A stretch of 64,000 nucleotides of DNA from Nocardioides sp. Root682 (lineage in GTDB: Bacteria > Actinomycetota > Actinomycetes > Propionibacteriales > Nocardioidaceae): the NCBI RefSeq assembly GCF_001427795.1, contig NZ_LMHJ01000002.1, positions 310,001 to 374,000 on the forward strand, in the 5' to 3' direction. A program made the translations under genes and the position numbers. Below the pieces are notes generated by a model, which worked only from the letters and a program-made list of their open reading frames with translations, did not search any database and was not told where the DNA came from. How positions within the stretch are numbered: the stretch's first letter is position 1; each line of letters opens with the position of its first letter. This document shows positions 1 through 8,441 of this stretch, one piece after another.

Positions 1-555
1 CAGCACCGCCTCGGGAAGACGCGGCGTCAGGAAGAAGTAGATGTACGACGACGAGGCGACCTGGCGCGCGAGGGTGGCGAGGTTGCGGGGCGTCGGTCGC
101 TTGACCAGGCTGCGCAGCCAGATCGCGGCCTGGTCGAGGCTCGGGCCGGAGATCGAGGTGAAGCTCGCGAACCACTCGGAGGCGTCGGGCCGGCAGACGG
201 CCTCCCACAGCTGGATCGAGCCCCAGTCGTGGGCGACCAGGTGGACCGGCGCATCGGGGCTGACGGCCCGCGCGACTGCGACGGCGTCCTCGGCGAGCAG
301 CTCGAGCGTGAACTTGTCCTTCGCGCCTGCCAGCGGCGATTCGCCGTGGCCGCGGGTGTCGTAGGTGACGACGTGGAAGTCCCGGGCGAGCAGGGGGACG
401 ACGTCGTCCCACACCGCGTGGGTGTCGGGCCAGCCGTGCACCAGGACCAGGGTCTCGGCGGACGGGTCGCCGTGCTCGAAGACCGCAAGTCGCGCATCGC
501 CGCTGACGACGTGGGAGGACCTGGCTCCGTGCTGTGCTTGACGTGCGGAGTTCAT
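1..555 (-). CDS. EphD-like epoxide hydrolase, N-terminal part (cut by window edge)
   Basis: Alpha/beta-hydrolase of the epoxide-hydrolase type. Only the first 185 residues are present and the frame is still open at base 1. The start is ATG 555-553. Visible motifs are HGWP (residues 40-43, oxyanion hole), DTRGHG (66-71) and AHDWGS (108-113), where D110 sits at the nucleophile elbow; epoxide hydrolases use Asp there and esterases Ser. The stretch from HDWGS to SFTSISGPS resembles the N-terminal half of mycobacterial EphD, a hydrolase fused to a C-terminal short-chain dehydrogenase. Whether the dehydrogenase half follows cannot be seen. It is divergent from the TetR gene at 617, the likely regulator. 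A haloalkane dehalogenase or plain epoxide hydrolase remains possible. Confidence 0.8.
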   Translation of the reverse strand, partial: MNSARQAQHGARSSHVVSGDARLAVFEHGDPSAETLVLVHGWPDTHAVWDDVVPLLARDFHVVTYDTRGHGESPLAGAKDKFTLELLAEDAVAVARAVSPDAPVHLVAHDWGSIQLWEAVCRPDASEWFASFTSISGPSLDQAAIWLRSLVKRPTPRNLATLARQVASSSYIYFFLTPRLPEAVL

Positions 556-572
556 CGAGACTCACTTTCACA

Positions 573-584
573 GTTCACCTGAAC
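573..584. promoter_or_regulatory. Candidate TetR operator between divergent genes
   Basis: The inverted repeat GTTCA-CC-TGAAC lies in the 61-bp gap between the EphD-like gene and the TetR gene. TetR dimers typically bind such dyads in the divergent promoter they control. A TAGTAT hexamer at 593-598 could be the -10 of the TetR gene. The dyad is short, so this is a positional prediction. Confidence 0.4.
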
Positions 585-616
585 AGTCACCGTAGTATGG
601 GCACCGATTCCCGGCG

Positions 617-1231
617 ATGACAACGAAACGGAACTTGATGAAGGTCACACGGGCGGCGCAACGCGAGGCGACCCGCCAGGCGATGCTCGAAGCCGCCGTC
701 TCCCTGACCTCCTCCGAAGGCCTCGTCGCTGTCACCACGCGACGGATCGCCGACGCGGTCCGCGTCTCGCAGAGTGCCGTGATGTACCACTTCCCGACGC
801 GGGAGGACCTGCACACCGCGGCGATCGGCCACCTGGCCGAAGGTATCGAGAGGGATGCGCGCGCTGCCGTGGACGAGCTCCTGCGGGCCCCCGAGTTCGA
901 CGCCGAGGCCATGATCGAGACCGCCTGGCAGATCCTCGCGACCCCGCAGGCGCTCGCGGTGGCCCAGCTGTGGATGGCTGCCGGGGCCGAGCCGGCCTAC
1001 GTCCGGACCGTGCGCGAGCTGGAGCTCAAGATCGTGGCGCTGAGCATGGCGGCCATCCAGCCCATCGCCGACCGTTTCGAGGACGACGCGGCCGTCTTCG
1101 CGTACGTCGACACGATCTTCTCGGTGATCCGTGGACTGGTCATCTCGGTGCCGGTCTGGGGGATGGGGCCGGTCGAGGAACGGTGGCGGGGCAGCAAGAA
1201 GGTGCTGCTCGGCCTGGTCCCGCCGGCGTAG
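617..1231 (+). CDS. TetR/AcrR family transcriptional regulator
   Basis: A 204-residue protein with an N-terminal TetR helix-turn-helix: residues 15-62 include TRRIADAVRVSQSAVMYHFPTR, interrupted here only as a motif quote of the DNA-binding helices, followed by an all-helical C-terminal ligand domain. The family represses target genes until a small ligand binds. The gene is divergent from the EphD-like hydrolase, which is its most likely target, and convergent with the MarR gene 5 bases downstream. A second ATG at 638 would remove seven residues outside the DNA-binding domain; no ribosome-binding site decides between them. The ligand is unknown. Confidence 0.85.
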   Translation: MTTKRNLMKVTRAAQREATRQAMLEAAVSLTSSEGLVAVTTRRIADAVRVSQSAVMYHFPTREDLHTAAIGHLAEGIERDARAAVDELLRAPEFDAEAMIETAWQILATPQALAVAQLWMAAGAEPAYVRTVRELELKIVALSMAAIQPIADRFEDDAAVFAYVDTIFSVIRGLVISVPVWGMGPVEERWRGSKKVLLGLVPPA

Positions 1232-1236
1232 ACCGG

Positions 1237-1704
1237 CTACGTCGTGGCGCCGAGGAGGCTTTCCGACTCGGCCAGGGTGACCAGCGACGTACGCAACCGC
1301 GCACGCTGGGTGCTGCTGAGGTCGGCGAACACGTCCTCGTCGAGCGCTGCGAGGAGAGCACGGCACTGATCGGCCGTGGTGTTGCCCTTGTCCGAGATCT
1401 CGACGAGGTAGCGACGGCGGTCTGCCGCATCGCGTCGCCGGGCGGCCAGTCCGAGTGACTCGAGGTCGTCGAGGGTGGCGACCATGGTGGCGCGATCGAT
1501 CCGCAGATAGCTGCCCAGGTCGTTCTGGGAGAGCGCACCGCCGTGGTCCTCGAGTGCCTGCAGGACGCTGTAGTGGCGGGTACGCAGCCCCAGGGTGGCG
1601 AGCTGCTGCTCGGTCATCCGGAAGACCACCTGGCCGACCTTGAGCATCAGGCAGCTGGCGTGGTCGGCGATGGACCCGGGGACGAGCGATGTCGTGTCCA
1701 CCAC
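1237..1704 (-). CDS. MarR family transcriptional regulator
   Basis: A 155-residue winged-helix regulator. The start is taken as GTG 1704-1702 because AAGGAGGA lies 7 bases upstream; a longer frame to 1812 would run through the operator region and lacks such a site. The centre of the protein has the MarR winged helix: residues around 50-100 read LGSYLRIDRATMVATLDDLE, then the wing with RRRDAADRRRYLV. MarR proteins usually repress an adjacent divergent gene and release on binding phenolic or acyl ligands. Here the divergent gene is the acyl-CoA dehydrogenase at 1802, so control of that gene, and of itself, is inferred. Confidence 0.85.
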   Translation of the reverse strand: MVDTTSLVPGSIADHASCLMLKVGQVVFRMTEQQLATLGLRTRHYSVLQALEDHGGALSQNDLGSYLRIDRATMVATLDDLESLGLAARRRDAADRRRYLVEISDKGNTTADQCRALLAALDEDVFADLSSTQRARLRTSLVTLAESESLLGATT

Positions 1705-1756
1705 AGGACTTCCTCCTTGAGCGTTCGAGCCGATTGGTCGTATGGTGGCCGAATCG

Positions 1757-1776
1757 TTAGTAGTACAAACTATAAG
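1757..1776. promoter_or_regulatory. Candidate MarR operator with overlapping promoter elements
   Basis: This AT-rich imperfect dyad, TTAGTAGT-acaa-ACTATAAG, lies between the divergent MarR and acyl-CoA dehydrogenase genes. It contains -10-like hexamers on both strands (TATAAG at 1771-1776 on +, TATAGT at 1774-1769 on -). Such placement fits a MarR dimer blocking both promoters. It also argues that the dehydrogenase starts downstream of it. Confidence 0.45.
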
Positions 1777-1801
1777 TGATGCCTCAGATGGGACCAGCAT
1801 A

Positions 1802-3028
1802 GTGACGACCACCCCGATTCGTCAGGCCGACCGCCTGTACCACGACCTGCTCTCTCCCCAGGAGGTCCTCGACGTCCGGGCCCGCGCCCGAAAGGTCGCG
1901 ATGGACGTCGTGGCGCCGGTCGCCGGCCGGATCGCCAATGGCAACGAGCGCGTCGAGGGCTTCCCGCGCGACGTGTTCGAGGGTCTCGCGGAGGCGGGCC
2001 TGTTCCGTGTCCCGTTCGCCGAGGAGGTGGGCGGCGACGGCCTGGCGCACCCGGTGACCGCGACGGCCGTGGCGATCGAGGAGCTGGCGTACTACTCGAG
2101 CAGTGTCTCGGCGGTGTTCGACGTGCACTGCATCCTGGCCGGCAACGTGCTGACCCACGGCACCCCCGAGCAGCAGCAGCGCTGGCTCCGACCGGTGGCG
2201 AGTGGTGAGATCGTGGGCGCCTTCGCGACGACCGAGCCCGACGCCTCGACGGACCTGAGCCCTGCTGCCGTCCAGACGGTTGCTGAGCGGCGCGGCGACG
2301 GCTGGGTGCTGAACGGGCGCAAGCGCTGGATCTCCAACTCTCCGGTGGCGGGCTTCATCGTCACCCTCGCCCGCACCAGCGACCGGCTCTCCATGTTCAT
2401 CGTCGACACGACCCTGCCCGGAGTACGCGTCGGCGAGCCCGACCTGAAGATGGGCAACCGTGGCCAGCTCACCGCGGACGTCTACTTCGACGACGTCGTC
2501 CTGTCCGACGCGGACCTGCTCGGCGGAGAGGAGGGGCGCGGGCTCAAGCACGCACTCGCGACCCTCACCCTCGGCCGGATCGGCATCGCCGCGGCCGGGG
2601 TCGGTATGGCCCAGGCGGCGTTCGACCTCGCGGTCGGACACCTCTCCACGCGTCACGCCTTCGGCAAGCCGGTCGCGGCCAACCAGCACTGGCAGTTCCT
2701 GATGGCCGACCGGGCCACCGAGCTCGAGAACGCGCGGACGTTGTACCTCAAGGCCGCCTTGCGCCGCGACGCAGGCGAGCTCTTCCCTGAGCCCGAGGCG
2801 GCGATGGCGAAGTTCTACGGCACGCGCCTGTCGGTCGACCTGGCCCGCGACGCCGTCCAGGCCTTCGGTGGTCTCGGTTTCGCCCGCGAGCTGTCTGCTG
2901 ACGGAACGCCCGGTCCGGTGGAGGCGCTCTACCGCGACAGCAAGATCGGCGAGATCTACGAAGGCACCAACGAGATCCAGAAGTGGATCATTGCGCGTGG
3001 GATCTTCGGCAAGGAGATCACCGGCTGA
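1802..3028 (+). CDS. Acyl-CoA dehydrogenase
   Basis: An FAD-dependent acyl-CoA dehydrogenase of 408 residues, close to the family norm of about 390. It would oxidise an acyl-CoA to the 2-enoyl-CoA and pass electrons to electron-transfer flavoprotein. Visible features are an N-terminal helical domain, a middle beta domain with GAFATTEPDAS and RKRWISNS, and a C-terminal helical domain ending in EIYEGTNEIQ; E387 in that motif is the predicted catalytic base. The start is set at GTG 1802 because the earlier ATG at 1742 precedes the probable promoter and operator at 1757-1776. It is alone in its transcript, divergent from MarR, and ends in a 12-bp hairpin. The substrate is not evident; dibenzothiophene-type desulfurising relatives exist in this fold. 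Confidence 0.85.
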   Translation: MTTTPIRQADRLYHDLLSPQEVLDVRARARKVAMDVVAPVAGRIANGNERVEGFPRDVFEGLAEAGLFRVPFAEEVGGDGLAHPVTATAVAIEELAYYSSSVSAVFDVHCILAGNVLTHGTPEQQQRWLRPVASGEIVGAFATTEPDASTDLSPAAVQTVAERRGDGWVLNGRKRWISNSPVAGFIVTLARTSDRLSMFIVDTTLPGVRVGEPDLKMGNRGQLTADVYFDDVVLSDADLLGGEEGRGLKHALATLTLGRIGIAAAGVGMAQAAFDLAVGHLSTRHAFGKPVAANQHWQFLMADRATELENARTLYLKAALRRDAGELFPEPEAAMAKFYGTRLSVDLARDAVQAFGGLGFARELSADGTPGPVEALYRDSKIGEIYEGTNEIQKWIIARGIFGKEITG

Positions 3029-3050
3029 GGCCGGGTGGGACCTCTCAGCG

Positions 3051-3080
3051 TGCACCACTTTGAGTGGACAAAGTGGTGCA
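3051..3080. terminator. Perfect 12-bp hairpin after the acyl-CoA dehydrogenase
   Basis: The arms TGCACCACTTTG and CAAAGTGGTGCA are exact complements around a 6-base loop. The hairpin stands 22 bases past the dehydrogenase stop, between convergent genes. There is no T-tract, as is common for actinobacterial terminators. Confidence 0.6.
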
Positions 3081-3185
3081 ACCGTCCGGCGACCCGGTGT
3101 CGACCGAGCTGGCTCCGCTGGCCTCCGTGCTCCTGCAGACGGAGTCGGCGTCGCGCCTGGTGACCCGGCGCTGCGGTCGCCTGCG

Positions 3186-3866
3186 TCAGTCCAGCGAACC
3201 GATGTCGGCGGGCACGGAGCTCTCGATCGCCCAGGACGGGACGATGAAGAGCCCGTGCGCCGTGACCGCGGGCAGGTCGTTGTCCACCGAGCTGATCTGG
3301 GCAGTGACCGTGACCTTGCGGCCGACCTCCTCGGTGATCTGCGCCTGCATCCGCACCCGGCCGAGCGGCAGCGGGCGCTCGTAGCGCAGCGTGAGGGTGC
3401 CGGTGACGGTCAGGCGCGTGTGGGCGGCGCTCGCGGTCTCGCCCATCAGGTGGTCGAGGACCAGGGCCGAGACCCCACCGTGGACGCAGCCGGGAGGCCC
3501 TTCGTAGGCGACACCGAGATCGACCTCGGACCGCACGATCCCGTCGTCTCCCCACTGCAGCACGACGGGTGGGGCGATCGCGTTGCGGATCCCGACAACA
3601 GCGTTGCCCCAGTTCCACGAGCGGCCCTCGGTGTTGAAGTGCACGCCGGCCGGGCCGTCCTCGGCCTCTTCCGACAGGACCTGCGTCGCCCGCCTGATCA
3701 GCTCGCTGGCCTCGGCCACCCGGTCCGGGTCGACCCGGGTGCGGATCGCGACGTCGACGAGGTCGCGGATGTCGCCGGCGAGCGCTCCGTGGATCCGCTC
3801 GGAGGCCTCGATGGCCGCGGTGGACTGCTCGGAGAGCTGGAAGGACATCGACGACAGGCTGGACAC
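3186..3866 (-). CDS. PaaI-family hotdog-fold thioesterase
   Basis: A 226-residue protein whose C-terminal 130 residues form a hotdog domain: PPGCVHGGVSALVLDHLMG followed by LTLRYERPLPLG and a final beta segment. The G-x-VHGG signature marks PaaI/FabZ-like acyl-CoA thioesterases, which hydrolyse acyl-CoA to the free acid. The N-terminal 90 residues are helical and typical of the actinobacterial long form. The start GTG 3866-3864 has TAGTCT six bases upstream, the leaderless arrangement seen repeatedly here. It converges on the acyl-CoA dehydrogenase and is divergent from the gene at 3905, suggesting a common acyl-CoA theme, but its substrate is unknown. Confidence 0.8.
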   Translation of the reverse strand: MSSLSSMSFQLSEQSTAAIEASERIHGALAGDIRDLVDVAIRTRVDPDRVAEASELIRRATQVLSEEAEDGPAGVHFNTEGRSWNWGNAVVGIRNAIAPPVVLQWGDDGIVRSEVDLGVAYEGPPGCVHGGVSALVLDHLMGETASAAHTRLTVTGTLTLRYERPLPLGRVRMQAQITEEVGRKVTVTAQISSVDNDLPAVTAHGLFIVPSWAIESSVPADIGSLD

Positions 3867-3904
3867 CTGTCCAGACTAGCGCTGCCTGCTGGCAGAGTGG
3901 CGCC

Positions 3905-5266
3905 GTGGCTCCGCTGACCTTTCGACCCCTGCCGGCCGGACCTCCGCATCTCGCGGCGGTGCTGGCCGGTCCGGACCTCGCGGCGGTCGGCTACCGCGAG
4001 ACCGAGTACGTCGTCGAGGGCACCGCGTCCCGCTACGTCGCGGAGACTCCGGGACCGGGCGTCCTCGCCCTCGACGAGGCGCCGTTCGCGACCCGCGTCA
4101 TCGTCCGGGCGCCGGTCGACGGGTCAGCGTCCAGCGGCGTGGTCGTCGTCGAGTGGCTCAACGTCAGCAGCGGCAGTGACGCCGCACCCGACTACACCTA
4201 CCTCGCCGAGGAGATCGTGCGCCGACGGCACACGTGGGTCGGCGTCTCGGCCCAGCAGTTGGGCGTCGTCGGTGGGCGTCCCTCGATCGGAGGGGAGCCG
4301 TCGACCGGCCTCGTCGGTGCCGACCCGGGGCGGTACGGCGGCCTGGCCCACCCCGGCGACGCGTACAGCTACGACCTCTTCACCCGGATCGCGACCGCGC
4401 TGCGACGCCCGGACGGACCGCTGGCGGACCAGGCGGTCACGCGCCTGATCGCCGTCGGTGAGTCCCAGTCCGCCTTCGCCCTCACCACCTACATCACCAC
4501 CGTCGCGCCGATCACCGGCGCGTTCGACGGCTACCTCGTGCACAGCCGCGGGCGCGCCGAGCTGGGGCTCGGCGAGGTCGGGCGCCCGCACGACCTCGAC
4601 GCCGTACGGTCCGGCCCGCCCGTGCGGTTCCGCGACGACATCGAGGCGCCGGTGATCGCGGTGCAGACCGAGACCGACGTCCTGTCGCCGCGCTTCCGGT
4701 ACATCGACGCGCGGCAGGACGACGGACCCCTGTTCCGGCTGTGGGAGGTCGCCGGCACCGCCCACGCCGACCTGTGGCAGATCGGGGAGTTCGAGTCCTT
4801 CCTCGGTTGCCCGGAGCCGGTCAACCGGGGCCAACAGGCCTACGTGCTCCGAGCCGCCCTGCGAGCCCTGGTGGCCTGGAGTGCGGGGGAGGGCGAACCG
4901 CCGACCGCCGAGCGGCTGACCGTGGCTGCGGACACGGAACACTTCGAGGTCGACGACGTGGGCAACGTTCTCGGTGGCGTGCGAACACCGTGCGTGGATG
5001 TCCCGGCCCAGTTGCTGAGCGGGCTCGCGTCTCCCGGCACCTCGGTTCTCTGCAGCCTGTTCGGATCGACGCGGGACCTGCCCGGCGACGTACTCCGGGC
5101 CAGGTATCGGTCCGTCGATCACTATCTCGAGGAGTACGCAGCGGCGACCGATGCCGCGATCGCGGCGGGCTTCGTGCTGGCTGAGGATCGCAACGCGGTG
5201 CTGGCGGAGGCGCGGCCGGAGCTTGTGGTCGGAGCGTTCGACACCGGCGTCACCGGGATAGGTTGA
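3905..5266 (+). CDS. Alpha/beta hydrolase domain protein (Abhydrolase_10 type)
   Basis: A 453-residue protein matching the large Abhydrolase_10-type family: a long N-terminal beta region (VVVVEWLNVSSG near residue 80), the elbow GESQSAF with predicted nucleophile S187, a later acid and a histidine in GTAHADLW, and a C-terminal helical extension. Members are putative esterases or amidohydrolases with few characterised examples. No signal peptide is seen. The GTG start at 3905 is preceded by CAGAGT six bases upstream (leaderless-like). Its stop overlaps the -10 element of trmL at 5259. Its proximity to the monooxygenase genes makes ester hydrolysis after a Baeyer-Villiger step a reasonable guess. 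Confidence 0.7.
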   Translation: MAPLTFRPLPAGPPHLAAVLAGPDLAAVGYRETEYVVEGTASRYVAETPGPGVLALDEAPFATRVIVRAPVDGSASSGVVVVEWLNVSSGSDAAPDYTYLAEEIVRRRHTWVGVSAQQLGVVGGRPSIGGEPSTGLVGADPGRYGGLAHPGDAYSYDLFTRIATALRRPDGPLADQAVTRLIAVGESQSAFALTTYITTVAPITGAFDGYLVHSRGRAELGLGEVGRPHDLDAVRSGPPVRFRDDIEAPVIAVQTETDVLSPRFRYIDARQDDGPLFRLWEVAGTAHADLWQIGEFESFLGCPEPVNRGQQAYVLRAALRALVAWSAGEGEPPTAERLTVAADTEHFEVDDVGNVLGGVRTPCVDVPAQLLSGLASPGTSVLCSLFGSTRDLPGDVLRARYRSVDHYLEEYAAATDAAIAAGFVLAEDRNAVLAEARPELVVGAFDTGVTGIG

Positions 5267-5269
5267 ACC

Positions 5270-5740
5270 GTGTTCCACGTGATGTTCCTCGAACCCCGGA
5301 TCCCGCCCAACACGGGCAATGCGATCCGGATGGTGTCGGGCACCGGGGCAACGCTGCACCTGGTCGAACCCCTCGGCTTCGACCTGACCGAACCCAAGCT
5401 CAAGCGGGCGGGGCTGGACTACCACGACCTCGCGTCCGTGGTGGTGCACCCGGACCTCGACGCCGCGCTGGACAGCGAAGCGCTCGCCTCGTCAAGGGTC
5501 TTCGCCTTCACCGCCAGGGCGACCCGCTGGTACACCGACGTCGAGTTCCAGCCGGGCGACGTCCTGCTCTTCGGTCCTGAACCGACGGGGCTGTCCGACG
5601 AGGTGCTGAGCCACCCGCGGGTCACCGAGCGGATCCGGATCCCCATGCTGGAGGGACGGCGGTCGCTCAACCTGTCGAACTCTGCCGCTGTCGTGACGTA
5701 CGAGGCCTGGCGTCAGCAAGGGTTCCCGGGCGCGCAGTAG
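5270..5740 (+). CDS. trmL: tRNA (cytidine(34)-2'-O)-methyltransferase
   Basis: A 156-residue SPOUT-class methyltransferase with the family's usual length. It methylates the ribose of the wobble base of certain leucine tRNAs using S-adenosylmethionine. The sequence opens with VMFLEPRIPPNTGN, the signature of the TrmL/CspR group, and shows the trefoil-knot motifs LLFGPEPTGL and the C-terminal IPM-x-RSLNLSNSAAV. The start is GTG 5270 with TAGGTT at 5259-5264 just upstream, implying a nearly leaderless mRNA whose promoter lies in the end of the preceding gene. It is a housekeeping gene amid catabolic ones. Confidence 0.93.
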   Translation: MFHVMFLEPRIPPNTGNAIRMVSGTGATLHLVEPLGFDLTEPKLKRAGLDYHDLASVVVHPDLDAALDSEALASSRVFAFTARATRWYTDVEFQPGDVLLFGPEPTGLSDEVLSHPRVTERIRIPMLEGRRSLNLSNSAAVVTYEAWRQQGFPGAQ

Positions 5741-5807
5741 GCGCCGGGAAGCCCGCAGCGGAGGCACGTGGCCGGGCAGCCCGACCCTTCACCATCAGGT
5801 CAGCGTG

Positions 5808-7268
5808 TCAGGTCGGGGAGTGGTGCCGGTAGACCGACGGGTCGAAGTGTCGGGTACGGCGCCCGTACTCGACGTGGGAGCCGGCCCAGACCTGGGTGAC
5901 CTTGCCGTTGTCGGTGGAGTACCACCCGGGGCAGCCGCTGGTGAAGACGGACTTCTTGAGGCGGCCCTGGATCTCGGCGTTGAACTCGTCGTGGACCTCG
6001 GGCCGGATCTCCAGTGCCCCGCCGTTCTCGGCGACGTACTCGATGGCCTGGCGGGCGTAGTGCGCCTGGCGCTCCAGCAGGTAGATGATCGTGTTGGTCA
6101 GCGAGCCTGTGTTGGGGCCGTAGGACATGAACAGGTTCGGGAAGCCCGGCGTGGCCAGCCCCAGATAGGCCTCGGGGCCTTCAGCCCAGGCGTCGCGGAT
6201 GTCGAGGTCGTCGATGCCCGTGATGGTGATCGGGGCGAGGTACTGCGTCGGCGTGAAGCCGGTGCACCACACGATGATGTCCGGCTCGACCTTCTCGCCT
6301 GTCGAGGTGACCAGGGCGTTCGGGGTCACCTCGGTGACTCCGGCGCCGATGACGTCCACGTCGTCGCGCGCGCAGGCGGGGTACCACTCGCTGGAGAGCA
6401 GGACCCGGTTGCAGCCCAGCAGGTAGTCGGGAGTGAGCGCGTCCACCTTCTGAGGATCCTTGACGGTGCGCCTGACGGAGGCGCGGAGCTGGGCCATCCA
6501 GAGCTTGCGCGCCGGGTCCGCCCAGCGCTTGGTGATCGGGTAGCGCGACTCGAACCACCACCACATGCCCAGGTGGTAGGCCTTCATCAGCGCCGGCACC
6601 TTGCTCAGCACGGCTTTCTCGACCCGGCTCGGCTTCCAGTTCCGCTTGTTGACCACCCACATCGGCGAGCGCTGGACCACCGTGACCTTCGATGCCACAC
6701 CGGCGATCGCGGGTACGACCTGGACGGCCGAGGCGCCGCCCCCGACGACGGCGACGTGCTTGCCGGTGTAGTCGACCGTGTGGTCCCACTGCGCGGAGTG
6801 GAACTGAGGGCCCTCGAACGACTCGCGGCCAGGAAGGTCGGGGATGTTCGGGTTGGAGAGCTGTCCGGGCGCGCACAGCAACACGTCGGCGGCGATCGTC
6901 TCGCCATCGGCGAGAGTGATCTGCCACGTGCAGGACTTCTGGTCGTACGCCGCGGACTCGACGTTCGTGTCCAGGCGCACCCGCGCCATGACGCCGGACT
7001 CGACCGCCACCTTGTGCAGGTAGGCCGCGATCTCCTCCTGGTTGCCGAAGCGCTGTGACCAGTCGTCGTTGAGCCACTTGGAGAACTGGTAGATCACCGA
7101 CGGCACGTCGCACTGTGCGCCCGGGTAGGTGTTGGCGGCCCAGACCCCGCCGACGCGGTCGGCTCGCTCGAGCACGGTGTACGACGTGATGCCGTGCTCC
7201 TCGAGCTCGAGGGCAGCAGCCAGGCCGCCGAAGCCGGCGCCGATGATGACGATCGATGGAGTGGTCAT
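5808..7268 (-). CDS. FAD-dependent Baeyer-Villiger-type monooxygenase
   Basis: A 486-residue class B flavin monooxygenase that would insert oxygen next to a carbonyl using NADPH and O2. Visible are the N-terminal FAD site IIGAGFGG (residues 8-15), the Baeyer-Villiger fingerprint F-x-G-x-x-FHSAQWD, directly followed by the NADPH Rossmann motif VAVVGGGASA, and a conserved CTGF near the C-terminal third. The start ATG 7268-7266 places the FAD motif at the usual distance from the N-terminus; a longer open frame upstream has no family similarity. It is divergent from the AraC regulator at 7340 and next to the P450 operon. The substrate is unknown; cyclic or linear ketones are typical. Confidence 0.85.
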   Translation of the reverse strand: MTTPSIVIIGAGFGGLAAALELEEHGITSYTVLERADRVGGVWAANTYPGAQCDVPSVIYQFSKWLNDDWSQRFGNQEEIAAYLHKVAVESGVMARVRLDTNVESAAYDQKSCTWQITLADGETIAADVLLCAPGQLSNPNIPDLPGRESFEGPQFHSAQWDHTVDYTGKHVAVVGGGASAVQVVPAIAGVASKVTVVQRSPMWVVNKRNWKPSRVEKAVLSKVPALMKAYHLGMWWWFESRYPITKRWADPARKLWMAQLRASVRRTVKDPQKVDALTPDYLLGCNRVLLSSEWYPACARDDVDVIGAGVTEVTPNALVTSTGEKVEPDIIVWCTGFTPTQYLAPITITGIDDLDIRDAWAEGPEAYLGLATPGFPNLFMSYGPNTGSLTNTIIYLLERQAHYARQAIEYVAENGGALEIRPEVHDEFNAEIQGRLKKSVFTSGCPGWYSTDNGKVTQVWAGSHVEYGRRTRHFDPSVYRHHSPT

Positions 7269-7326
7269 GTCATCGAGTCTGATTCCGGAGCTTCGGGGAG
7301 CCCATGTCACGCGCGGACGCGCTATT

Positions 7327-7344
7327 GTCATTTCCGGACATGAC
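7327..7344. promoter_or_regulatory. 18-bp near-palindrome at the AraC start
   Basis: The sequence from GTCAT through a CCGG centre to ATGAC is palindromic except for one base pair, and it overlaps the ATG at 7340. Lying between the divergent monooxygenase and AraC genes, it is a candidate operator for autoregulation or for control of the neighbouring operons. Confidence 0.4.
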
Positions 7345-8380
7345 TGACCTGGCCGCCTCCTCCGCACAGCTGCCGTGGGACCACCCCCGCAGCGCTGGCG
7401 GCGCTCGCCTTCTGGTCGAGGTCGGCCGGGTGCACGGTCTTCGACCCGACCAGTGCCTCTCCCGCTCTGGCCTCGCCGAAGCCGAGATGGCCGACCCGGC
7501 GACCGTGGTCGAGGCGACGCAGGAGCTGACCATCGCACGCAACCTCATCGAGCACCTGGGCGACCGGCCAGGCCTCGGCCTCGAGGTCGGGCAGCGCTAC
7601 CGGTTCAGCAGCTTCGGCGTCTGGGGCTTCGCGATCCTCTCCAGCACCAGCGCCCGCGAGGTGGCCCGCCTCGGCGTTCGCTACTCACCGCTGTCGTTCG
7701 CGTTCATCGAGCCCTTCATCGAACAGGACGAGCACGAGCTTCGCGTCGTGCTCAACGAGCACGACATCCCCGCCGACGTACGCGACTTCTTCGTGGAACG
7801 CGAGATCGCGAAGCTGGCCCAGCTCCTGCCCCTGGGGCTCGGCAGCGCGGCAGGGATCCGGTTCGAGACCGCGTTCACGGGCAAGCGTGCCGCGGTTCTG
7901 GCCGAGCGCTTCCCTGGCGTCCCGATCAGCAGGGGCGAGAGGCACCTGCTCGCACTGGACGCTGCGATCCTCGACCTGCCGCTGCCGCAGGCCGATCCCG
8001 TGACCGCCCGTGAGCTCGAGAACCAGTGTGCGGCGCTCCTGCAGTCGCGCCGCTCGCGGCGCGGCGTCGCAGCGGGCGTCCGGGAGCGCATTCTCGCCCG
8101 GCTGGCGGACCCACCCTCGATGGAGGAGACAGCAGCCGCCCTGCACATCGACCCACGAACGCTGCGCCGACACCTGACCGCTGAAGGTACGTCGTACCGC
8201 GAGCTCACCGACGAGGTGCGCGCCGTCATGGCCGACGAGCTGCTCCGCAACGCCCACCTCACCGTCGCCGAGGTGGGCCGCCGCCTGGGCTACCACGACG
8301 CCGCGGGCTTCACCCGGGCGTACAAACGCTGGACCGGAACCACCCCCAAGCAGCGGCAGCCGCGAGGCACGCGGGACTAG
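7340..8380 (+). CDS. AraC family regulator with arabinose-binding-type N-domain
   Basis: A 346-residue regulator. Residues 1-200 form the N-terminal domain found in OruR/ArgR-like AraC proteins, with the family landmarks RYRFSSFGVWGFAILSS and EREIAKLA. The C-terminal 100 residues carry two helix-turn-helices, including TAAALHIDPRTLRRHL and VAEVGRRLGYHDAAGFTRAY. The start is ATG 7340; an earlier GTG-type start at 7304 would precede a TATTGT hexamer at 7323-7328 that may be the promoter. It sits between the divergent monooxygenase and the co-directional P450-Rieske operon, so it is the likely activator of both. The inducer is unknown. Confidence 0.85.
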   Translation: MTDLAASSAQLPWDHPRSAGGARLLVEVGRVHGLRPDQCLSRSGLAEAEMADPATVVEATQELTIARNLIEHLGDRPGLGLEVGQRYRFSSFGVWGFAILSSTSAREVARLGVRYSPLSFAFIEPFIEQDEHELRVVLNEHDIPADVRDFFVEREIAKLAQLLPLGLGSAAGIRFETAFTGKRAAVLAERFPGVPISRGERHLLALDAAILDLPLPQADPVTARELENQCAALLQSRRSRRGVAAGVRERILARLADPPSMEETAAALHIDPRTLRRHLTAEGTSYRELTDEVRAVMADELLRNAHLTVAEVGRRLGYHDAAGFTRAYKRWTGTTPKQRQPRGTRD

Positions 8381-8441
8381 CGTTTCTCCGACGACATCGG
8401 AGGCACTGGCGGAGAGTCCCGCTGTCTGGTTGGTTGCAGTC

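Noticed and set aside
1742..1801. Upstream extension of the acyl-CoA dehydrogenase
   Set aside because: It covers the predicted promoter/operator and adds residues with no family similarity.
3051..3080. Perfect inverted repeat as an insertion-sequence end or attachment site
   Set aside because: The arms are separated by only six bases, no transposase or integrase is near, and the position after a stop between convergent genes fits a terminator.
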